This document shows, piece by piece, positions 44,464 to 50,956 of a stretch of DNA of 64,000 bases. Numbering within the stretch: position 1 is the stretch's first letter; each line of letters opens with the position of its first letter. This DNA is from Microbacterium sp. HD4P20 (lineage in GTDB: Bacteria; Actinomycetota; Actinomycetes; Actinomycetales; Microbacteriaceae). The position numbers were made by a program, and so were the translations under genes. The notes below the pieces were generated by a model, which searched no databases, was not told the DNA's origin, and was given only the letters and a program-made list of their open reading frames with translations. The stretch is taken from the NCBI RefSeq assembly GCF_019449275.2, contig NZ_JAHZQZ020000022.1, positions 186,001-250,000 of the forward strand. Reading direction: 5' to 3'.

Positions 44464-45210
44464 ATGCGTGAGTTCGCCCGGGGTGTGGGCTTGCTGGCCC
44501 GCGGATTCGGCTATTGGCGGCAGCGGCCGGGGGTCATGGCGCTCGGCATGCTTCCCGCCGCGATCGTCGCCGCGCTGCTGCTGTCGGGTCTGATCGCGCT
44601 GGGCATCTTCCTCCCGGGAATCACCGAAGCGGTCACGCCCTTCGCCGATTCGTGGCCGGGGCTGTGGGCCACCGTCATCCGGATCGCCGTCGGCACAGCC
44701 GTGTTCGGCTCCGCGCTCGTCCTCGTCGCGATCTCGTTCACGGCGCTCACGCTCCTCATCGGCGAGCCGTTCTACGAGCGCATCTGGAAGGCGGTCGAAG
44801 CCGACCTCGGCGGGGCCGAGCTCGACGCCGACTACGGTTTCTGGCGCTCCGTCGGCGACACCCTCTCGCTCATCGGTCGCGGTGTCGCCGTCGCGCTGCT
44901 CGCGGTGCTCCTCGGTCTCATCCCCGTGGTCGGCAGCGTGCTGGGCACGGTGTGCGGTGTGCTGCTCACCGGCTGGCTGATCGCGGACGAGCTCAGCGCG
45001 CGGGCGCTCACGGCGCGCGGCATGACGCGTCCCACGCGGCGGGCCCTGATGCGCAGGCATCGGGGACGGATGCTGGGATTCGGCGTTGCGACGCAGCTGT
45101 GCTTCCTCGTGCCACTGGGTGCCGTGGTCACCATGCCCGCGGCCGTGGCCGGAGCCACGCTCCTCGCCCGGTCGGTGCTCGACGACGCGACACCCTCGAC
45201 GATCGAATAG
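44464..45210 (+). CDS. EI24/CysZ-like membrane protein
   Basis: A 248-residue protein with about four long membrane segments, starting MREFARGVGLLARGFGYWRQRPG. The central FTALTLLIGEPFYERIWKAV with the NPF/EPFYER-like motif is characteristic of the EI24 (CysZ) family. E. coli CysZ is a sulfate permease, but actinobacterial members are uncharacterised. Stands alone after the minisatellite. Confidence 0.8.
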   Translation: MREFARGVGLLARGFGYWRQRPGVMALGMLPAAIVAALLLSGLIALGIFLPGITEAVTPFADSWPGLWATVIRIAVGTAVFGSALVLVAISFTALTLLIGEPFYERIWKAVEADLGGAELDADYGFWRSVGDTLSLIGRGVAVALLAVLLGLIPVVGSVLGTVCGVLLTGWLIADELSARALTARGMTRPTRRALMRRHRGRMLGFGVATQLCFLVPLGAVVTMPAAVAGATLLARSVLDDATPSTIE

Positions 45211-45229
45211 ACGCGACGAACGAGCCGGC

Positions 45230-46525
45230 TCAGTGGTGGGTGTGGCCTGCCCCCACGGTCGAGCCGGCGATCGGCTTGGCCGCCGAAGAGGCGAGACCGG
45301 ATGCCACGGCCAGCGCGACCAGGATGTACAGGGTGTTCAACAGTCCGATCTGCTCGCTGATGAATCCGAGGATGGGCGGTCCGCACAGGAACGAGATGTA
45401 CCCGATCGTCGCGGCCGCGCTGACGCGCGCGGCGGCCTTGGCCGGATCGTCCGCGGCGGCCGACATGCCGAGCGGGAAGCCGAGCGACACGCCCGCGCCC
45501 CACAGCGCCGCTCCGACGAACACGAGCGGGATGCTCGGCGCGAGGATGAACAGCAGCAGACCGCCCGCGGCGAGCACCGACAGCGCGCGCAGCGTGTTCA
45601 CGCGCCCGAAGCGATCGACGAGCGGTCCGCCGAAGACCCGCACCACCGTCATCGAGACCGAGAACACCGTCAGCCCGAGCGCACCGATGGCGGGCGTCGC
45701 GCCGTGCCCCTCGACCATGCCGAGCGCCAGCCAGTCGTTCGCGCCACCCTCGGCGAAGGCCATGCCGAGCATGATCACGCCCAGGGCGTAGGTGCGCGGC
45801 TCACGCCAGGCAGACAGCGAGGTGTGAAGACGCTCGCGCCAGTGCGCCTTGTCGGCCGCGGCGGGGCCCACGCGCCCGGAGGCTCCGGGCGACGCGCCAG
45901 CGGCGCCTGGAGGGGGCGTGGGGACGGTGTCTCCGGTGATCTCCGTCTCGGGGACGTTGGCGTACGTCGCGAACGCGATGCCGACGATAACGACCGCCAT
46001 GACGGCCGTGTGCACGAGCACGTTGATGTGCCAGCCGGCCGCAGCGGCGCCGATGCCGGCGCCGATCACGGTGCCGAAGCTGAAGAACCCGTGGAACAGC
46101 GGAAGGATCGTCTTGCTCGACTGCTTCTCGATCGCCGCGCCCTCGACGTTCATCATGACGTCGACCGCGCCGTTGCCGAGGCCGAACAGCACGAGCCCTG
46201 CCACGACCACGACGAAGGACTGCAGGACGTCGGTGCCGACGCCGATGATCGCGACGCCCGCGGCGAAGACGAGCATGGCCACGAGCATCCCTTTTCGAGC
46301 GCCGAATCGCGCGAGCACCACGCTCGACAGCGAGAGCCCGACGATGGAGGCGATTCCGGCCCCCAGGAGCATGAGCCCGATCTGGATGTTGTCGACGTCG
46401 AGCGTGACCTTGATGGCGGGAACCCGCGATGCCCAGGTGGCGATGCTCAGGCCGCTCGCCAGGAAGATGGCGAAGACCGCTGTGCGCCAGCGGACGTACT
46501 GGGAGCGGGTCAGGACGAGTTCCAT
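45230..46525 (-). CDS. Major facilitator superfamily transporter
   Basis: A 431-residue transporter with twelve predicted membrane segments in two halves, joined by a cytoplasmic linker (residues 215-255, Pro/Gly/Ala-rich). It resembles YbjJ-like MFS proteins: ASRVPAIK near the start, FGARKGMLVAML in loop 2-3, VMMNVEGAAIE and LFHGFFSFG. Substrate unknown; YbjJ relatives are often linked to sugars. The tail GAGHTHH is His-rich. Divergent from the LacI gene, with a palindrome between them. Confidence 0.9.
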   Translation of the reverse strand: MELVLTRSQYVRWRTAVFAIFLASGLSIATWASRVPAIKVTLDVDNIQIGLMLLGAGIASIVGLSLSSVVLARFGARKGMLVAMLVFAAGVAIIGVGTDVLQSFVVVVAGLVLFGLGNGAVDVMMNVEGAAIEKQSSKTILPLFHGFFSFGTVIGAGIGAAAAGWHINVLVHTAVMAVVIVGIAFATYANVPETEITGDTVPTPPPGAAGASPGASGRVGPAAADKAHWRERLHTSLSAWREPRTYALGVIMLGMAFAEGGANDWLALGMVEGHGATPAIGALGLTVFSVSMTVVRVFGGPLVDRFGRVNTLRALSVLAAGGLLLFILAPSIPLVFVGAALWGAGVSLGFPLGMSAAADDPAKAAARVSAAATIGYISFLCGPPILGFISEQIGLLNTLYILVALAVASGLASSAAKPIAGSTVGAGHTHH

Positions 46526-46538
46526 CCGGACAGAGTAC

Positions 46539-46550
46539 CGAATCGATTCG
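46539..46550. promoter_or_regulatory. Candidate LacI-type operator
   Basis: Perfect 12-bp palindrome CGAATCGATTCG with central CG, as in LacI/GalR operators, located in the 62-bp gap between the divergent MFS and lacI-type genes. It could repress both. Confidence 0.65.
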
Positions 46551-46587
46551 ACACGCGGCGCACCGGACGGGTTACGATCGACTCGTC

Positions 46588-47637
46588 ATGAGCACGCGCC
46601 GCGCCACGATCTCGGATGTCGCCCGCGAGGCAGGGGTCTCGCCCTCGACGGCGTCCGTCGTGTTCAGCGGCAAGACGCCCGTGTCGGATGCCACCCGGCG
46701 CCGGGTGCGCGACGCGGCCGCCGCACTCGGCTATACCGGACCGGACCCCCGCGCGGCGTCGCTGCGCCGCGGACGCTCCGGCATCGTGGGCGTGGTCTTC
46801 GAGGAGCACCTGCGCACGGCGTTCCTCGATCCGGTCAAGACGCTCATGATGGACGGCCTCGCCGACGCCGTCGCCCCGCTCGGAGCGGGCCTGCTGCTGC
46901 TGCGCGATCACGAGCCCGCGGGATCGGGACCGTCGCTGACCACCGCCCCGCTCGACGCGGCCGTGCTCGTCGGCTGCAGTGGCCTTCTGCGCGAATCCCT
47001 CGACGCGGTGCGGGCACGTGGCATCCCGGTGGTCGTCATCGAAGGGGATGCCGGCCACGACGTCCCACGGATCGGCCTCGACAACCGAGAGGCTCAGCGG
47101 CACGCGGCCAGCCACCTGCGCACCCTCGGACACCGCGACGTCGCCATCGTTGCGCTCCCCGCCAGAGCCGGGTGGGAACGGGGCTGGCTCGGCGACGGCA
47201 CGGCCATAACGATCGACGTCACGCGCGAGCGCCTCGCGGGGGCGTTGGACGTGTTCCCGGATGCCCCGGCCTACGCCGCGGCGGGCAGCTTCATCGACGA
47301 GGGCCTCCTGGCCGGTCGCGAGATCTTCGCCGGCCCGGCGCGTCGGCCCACCGCCGTGATGGCGCAGTCCGATCTGCTGGCCGCCGGGGTGATCCGCGCC
47401 GCCGAGGAAGCGGGGCTCCGCGTTCCCGAGGACGTCAGCGTCACGGGGTTCGACGGGATCGTCGTCGACGGGCTGGCGCCCTACGAACTCACCACCCTGG
47501 TGCAGCCGGCCGCCGACAAGGGGCGCGCCGCGGGAGAGGCCGTGGCCGCGATGCTCGACGGCGGCGTGGCGGCCTCGATCAACTTCACGTGCACCTTCCA
47601 CGAGGGCAACACCACGGCTCCGGCTCCGGCCGGCTGA
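46588..47637 (+). CDS. LacI-family transcriptional regulator
   Basis: A 349-residue regulator. The N-terminal HTH is ATISDVAREAGVSPSTASVV and the hinge helix RAASLRRGRSG; the periplasmic-binding-like effector domain ends with RVPEDVSVTGFDGI and PYELTTLVQP. The effector is probably a sugar. It likely represses the adjoining MFS gene and itself through the shared palindrome. Confidence 0.95.
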   Translation: MSTRRATISDVAREAGVSPSTASVVFSGKTPVSDATRRRVRDAAAALGYTGPDPRAASLRRGRSGIVGVVFEEHLRTAFLDPVKTLMMDGLADAVAPLGAGLLLLRDHEPAGSGPSLTTAPLDAAVLVGCSGLLRESLDAVRARGIPVVVIEGDAGHDVPRIGLDNREAQRHAASHLRTLGHRDVAIVALPARAGWERGWLGDGTAITIDVTRERLAGALDVFPDAPAYAAAGSFIDEGLLAGREIFAGPARRPTAVMAQSDLLAAGVIRAAEEAGLRVPEDVSVTGFDGIVVDGLAPYELTTLVQPAADKGRAAGEAVAAMLDGGVAASINFTCTFHEGNTTAPAPAG

Positions 47638-47662
47638 GCCGCGGCGCAGCCGCCCGCGCGAC

Positions 47663-48232
47663 CTACTCCGGGGGAACGACGGCCGTGACGAGGTCTTCGA
47701 CCAACTGGTCGATGCCGTTCTCGTCGCCGGGCAGCAGCCCCGGCAGGGTGAGGTACTCCAGGATCAGGCCGCTCATGCCGAGGTAGAGCAGCAGGGCCGT
47801 TCGCCGATCGCCAGGGAAGCCGCCTTCGACGTGTCCGGCTGAGATCTCGTCGAGGTTCGCGGCATACCGGTCCACGATCGCGTCCGCGAGGTCCGGACGC
47901 CGTACCGCCTCGAGCCGAAGCTCGTAGAGCGCCAGAAAACCCTCGCGGTCGGCGCGCGCGCGGCCGAGCAGCTCCTTCATGAGCTGAACCTCCCGGGCGC
48001 GAGTCGGGGCACCGAACTCGGGGACGGGATCGGGCGTGAGTCGCTCGAAGACGTAGCCTCCGAGTTCGCGGAGCAGCTCCTCCCGGTTGGCGAAGTAGTT
48101 CGACGTCGTCCCCTGTGGGACTCCGGCGGCCTCGTCGACTGCGCGGAAGGTCAGCCCCCGGGCACCTTGACGTGCCAGCACGTCGATGCCTGCGTCGAGC
48201 AGCTGGCGGCGGCGTTGCGGGTTGGCGACCAT
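47663..48232 (-). CDS. TetR-family transcriptional regulator
   Basis: A 189-residue regulator starting MVANPQRRRQLLDAGIDVLARQ. The HTH is LTFRAVDEAAGVPQGTTSNYFANREELL; the C-terminal ligand domain is helical with LYELRLEAVRRPDLA. It is divergent from the reductase gene and probably represses it and itself through the palindrome at 48255. The longer upstream reading crosses that operator and is not used. Confidence 0.93.
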   Translation of the reverse strand: MVANPQRRRQLLDAGIDVLARQGARGLTFRAVDEAAGVPQGTTSNYFANREELLRELGGYVFERLTPDPVPEFGAPTRAREVQLMKELLGRARADREGFLALYELRLEAVRRPDLADAIVDRYAANLDEISAGHVEGGFPGDRRTALLLYLGMSGLILEYLTLPGLLPGDENGIDQLVEDLVTAVVPPE

Positions 48233-48254
48233 CGCCCCAGTGTCGCACACAACC

Positions 48255-48268
48255 ACTGCACTTGCAGT
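48255..48268. promoter_or_regulatory. Candidate TetR operator
   Basis: Perfect palindrome ACTGCA-CT-TGCAGT in the 97-bp gap between the divergent tetR-type and reductase genes, with flanking ccact and agtgg elements at 48253-48257 and 48281-48285. Confidence 0.6.
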
Positions 48269-48329
48269 ACTCCACATGTAGTGGTTAGTCTGCGGGAGTG
48301 CGACCGCCGGTCGCCAGGAAGGAGCCACC

Positions 48330-48902
48330 ATGCGTGAGCTGACGTACTACATCGGCATGACCCTCGATGGGTTCATCGCGGGTCCCCACGACGAGGTCGA
48401 CTTCTACCCGCTCGCAGAAGACCACAGCGCGCATATGAACGACGCCTATCCCGAGGTGCTGCCGACGCACGTGCGGCAGGCGATCGGCATCGACGACGTG
48501 CAGAATCGCGGATTCGACACCGTCGTGATGGGCCGCCGCACGTACGATCCGGCGCTCGAGATCGGCATCACGAGCCCGTACGCGCACCTGCGGCAAATCG
48601 TGGTCAGCCGATCGATGGATGCTTCGCCCGACTCGGCGGTGGAACTCGTGCGCGATGACCCGCGCGGCTACATCCGTGAGCTGAAGGCCCAGGAAGGGCT
48701 GGGGATCTATCTCGCCGGCGGAGGACGGCTGGCGGGTGAACTCCTGCCCGAGATCGACCGCCTCATCGTCAAGAAGTACCCCGTGGTCGCCGGCAGCGGG
48801 CTGCCGGCGTTCGCCGCGGACTTCGCCCCGGTGCAGTTCGCGCTTGAAGAAGCGCTGACCTTCAGCAACGGATGCGCGGTTCTGCGGTACCGCCGCCGAT
48901 AG
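48330..48902 (+). CDS. RibD/dihydrofolate reductase-fold protein
   Basis: A 190-residue reductase of the RibD C-terminal (DHFR-like) family, starting MRELTYYIGMTLDGFIAGP. The NADPH-binding portion is recognised by TVVMGRRTYD and GIYLAGGGRLAGELL. True dihydrofolate reductases have other signatures, so the substrate is unknown. TetR control suggests inducible detoxification or reduction of a small molecule. Confidence 0.88.
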   Translation: MRELTYYIGMTLDGFIAGPHDEVDFYPLAEDHSAHMNDAYPEVLPTHVRQAIGIDDVQNRGFDTVVMGRRTYDPALEIGITSPYAHLRQIVVSRSMDASPDSAVELVRDDPRGYIRELKAQEGLGIYLAGGGRLAGELLPEIDRLIVKKYPVVAGSGLPAFAADFAPVQFALEEALTFSNGCAVLRYRRR

Positions 48903-48906
48903 GGCC

Positions 48907-48944
48907 CTGCCCCTGGGTCAGGAACGCTGCGGGCCCAGGGGCAG
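48907..48944. terminator. Hairpin at converging gene ends
   Basis: Perfect 11-bp arms CTGCCCCTGGG and CCCAGGGGCAG around a 16-base loop, straddling the stop of the minus-strand membrane gene and 4 bp after the reductase stop. Confidence 0.65.
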
Positions 48945-50600
48945 CGCTTCGTCGCCGAAGTCGGCGATCGTGTATCGGCCGCACGAGACGTGCCGGGCGT
49001 CATCGACCGACGCGCCTTCGGGCAGATCGAAAGCGGGGGACTGAGCATCCAGCACCAGGAACGACACTTCTCCCACCGCGAAGTCGTCGCGGTTGACCAG
49101 CCACGCGTAGCCGCGCAGCTGGTGGTCGACCTGCACGAGCGCGCGCGGGTCGGCCAGATGCGCCTTCGGCAAGCGCACCGTCCAGAACTGGCCGGCGCCG
49201 GTGCGTCCCGACCGCTCGACCCACTCGACCACGCAGTCGAGGTCGGCGTCGGGCGCCGTCACCGCGGTGACGATCCGGGGGACGCCGACCGCCCCGGCGA
49301 GGATCAACAGCACGACGGCGCCCGCGCCGGCGAAGCCGACAGCGACGGCTGAGCGACGGCTCGGGTTCGTGCTCGCCGCGACACGCGTGCGGGCCGAGAG
49401 CAACCCCGGCACGACGATCAGTCCGAGCAGCGGCGCGAAGGCCGCCGGCTGCAGGTATCGCGCGGCGTTGGTGCCGAGCGCGATCGCGCCCACCACGACG
49501 AGCAGCGGCAGCACCCAGCCGTACGCGGTCACGACCGCAGCGCCCAGGTCACCTCGGCGGGCGAGTACCGCGGTCGCTGCGACGCACCACGCCCACAGTG
49601 CGAGCAGTACGAGGGCGGATGCCGCTCCCCACGGCGCGCTCCACCGCTCGGCCAGCAGGGTGCCGTAGTAGCCGAGCGACTCCGCCCATCGCGACGGATC
49701 GGCGTAGCCGGCTCCGGTGTTGGCGATGAGCGGGGCCAGCGGCATCCGTCCCACGAAGCCCGTGGCCGTTCCCGCGATGAGCGCGCCTGCCAGCCACAGC
49801 GCGGTGCCGCTGCGCGTCAGTGCCCACGTCACCACGAGCACGAGCCCGAGAGGGACGGTCGCCCACGCCGCGAACAGCGGATTCGTGACGACGGATGCCG
49901 CGGCCACGACACCCAGCACAGCCACCGGCGTCCACGGCACGGCGCCCGAGGCGTCGGGGTCGGTCGTTCGAGGGTCGGCTGCGGCGGCATCCGTTGCGGA
50001 GTACCGGCGGGAACTGCCCCCTGAGCCGACGTTGCGCCGATGCCGCCGGTCCAGCGCCCGGCGAGCGAGGCCCACGGCGAGCACGACGCCGATCACCGTC
50101 GCGCTGTAGTACGTCGTCAGGGTCAGCAGAGACGCGAGCTCGAGCGCATCCCGAGAGGGAGAGGTCTCGCTGACGGCGATGAGCCCGAACGTCGCGAAGG
50201 CCAGGAGCGCTCCCGCGATGGGCGCGCGCACCCGCGCCGTCGAACCGGCGACGACGCGGAGGGCGCCGTAGAAGGCGACGAGGTTGACGATGCCCGCGAG
50301 GGCGAGCGTGCCGTTCACCCCGAGGCCGAAGAGAGTCAGCATGCCGAGCACGGCAGTCTCCGGCAGGAAGAGCACGGTCGACATGGCCCAGTCCTGCGGC
50401 TGCCCGGCGGCGACGGATTGCACGACGAGGGTCGTCACGAGCGAGTCCCCGTCGCGGAACATCAGCTCCGAGCGTGCGGATGCCGCCACCATCGCAACGA
50501 CTCCGACCGAGGTCGCAACCGCCGCGGCCAGCCCCAGCAATTCCTCCGCCCATCGGGGCATCGCGACACCGCGCCGTCCCCGAGCCTGTCGAACACCCAC
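48918..50600 (-). CDS. Polytopic membrane protein, glycosyltransferase-like
   Basis: A protein of up to 560 residues with roughly ten to twelve membrane segments and a C-terminal soluble part of about 125 residues (DADLDCVVEWVERSGRT onward). The first external loop has FRDGDSLVTTLVVQSVAAGQ, recalling the acidic loop of GT-C-type glycosyltransferases, but no family is firmly recognised. A basic loop lies near residue 190 (RRALDRRHRRN). The start could be GTG at 50600 or ATG at 50561 (MPRWAEELL). Confidence 0.7.
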   Translation of the reverse strand: MGVRQARGRRGVAMPRWAEELLGLAAAVATSVGVVAMVAASARSELMFRDGDSLVTTLVVQSVAAGQPQDWAMSTVLFLPETAVLGMLTLFGLGVNGTLALAGIVNLVAFYGALRVVAGSTARVRAPIAGALLAFATFGLIAVSETSPSRDALELASLLTLTTYYSATVIGVVLAVGLARRALDRRHRRNVGSGGSSRRYSATDAAAADPRTTDPDASGAVPWTPVAVLGVVAAASVVTNPLFAAWATVPLGLVLVVTWALTRSGTALWLAGALIAGTATGFVGRMPLAPLIANTGAGYADPSRWAESLGYYGTLLAERWSAPWGAASALVLLALWAWCVAATAVLARRGDLGAAVVTAYGWVLPLLVVVGAIALGTNAARYLQPAAFAPLLGLIVVPGLLSARTRVAASTNPSRRSAVAVGFAGAGAVVLLILAGAVGVPRIVTAVTAPDADLDCVVEWVERSGRTGAGQFWTVRLPKAHLADPRALVQVDHQLRGYAWLVNRDDFAVGEVSFLVLDAQSPAFDLPEGASVDDARHVSCGRYTIADFGDEALPLGPQRS

Positions 50601-50628
50601 GCCTCACTCTCCCACGCTCCCTCATCCC

Positions 50629-50680
50629 CCTCTCCCCCTTGTTCCCCTCTCCCCCTCTCCCCCTCTCCCCCTCTCCCTCC
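50629..50680. repeat. Pyrimidine microsatellite (ccctct)n
   Basis: Almost pure C/T on the plus strand, with repeated ctcccc units of 6 bp. It is the left counterpart of the purine tract at 50805-50860; a transcript or single strand crossing both could pair partly. Confidence 0.85.
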
Positions 50681-50681
50681 C

Positions 50682-50806
50682 GACCATGTCGCTCCTGCGC
50701 CGAGCATGTGGGTTCTGCACCGACCATGCCCCACATGGTCGGTGTGAAGGGGACATGCTCGGCGACAAACCCACATGGTCGGCGAGAAAGGGACATGGTC
50801 GGCGAG
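50682..50806. repeat. Symmetric array of 20-bp units centred at 50731
   Basis: The motif acatgGtcggcg (or Gctcggcg) recurs seven times at 20-bp steps, inverted left of a centre and direct to its right. Paired arms are exact: 50718-50728/50734-50744 (CACCGACCATG/CATGGTCGGTG, 5-base loop), 50698-50709/50753-50764 (CGCCGAGCATGT) and 50682-50689/50773-50780. All sit at mirrored distances from base 50731. A further direct unit starts at 50793. The 8-bp spacers between motifs are not complementary. Confidence 0.92.
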
Positions 50807-50860
50807 AGGGAGGGAGGAAGGGAGGGAGGGAGGGAGGGAGGGCGGGAGGGCGGCGGGAGA
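50805..50860 (+). repeat. Purine tract (gggA)n, G-quadruplex-prone
   Basis: A run of gggagggagggaggg-type repeats on the plus strand, about 100 bp before the mrpA start. Four or more closely spaced GGG runs occur several times over, which can fold as G-quadruplex on the non-template strand. Confidence 0.88.
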
Positions 50861-50956
50861 GGGACGGGCGCGCTGCGCGGGTAGACTGGCTTCGACACCC
50901 CGATCGCCCGAGCCGCGCGCGTGAAGCCCCCGGCCGACGACCACGAGGAGGCCCGG

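Larger units (their letters stand above)
50601..50956. other. Divergent gap filled by repeats
   Basis: The 356 bp between the membrane protein and the mrpA start contain no supported gene. They hold a pyrimidine tract, a symmetric 20-bp repeat array and a purine tract, described separately. Confidence 0.7.

Noticed and set aside
50682-50806. CRISPR array
   Set aside because: Units repeat at 20 bp with 8-bp spacers, orientation inverts at the centre, and no cas genes are near; this does not fit CRISPR.
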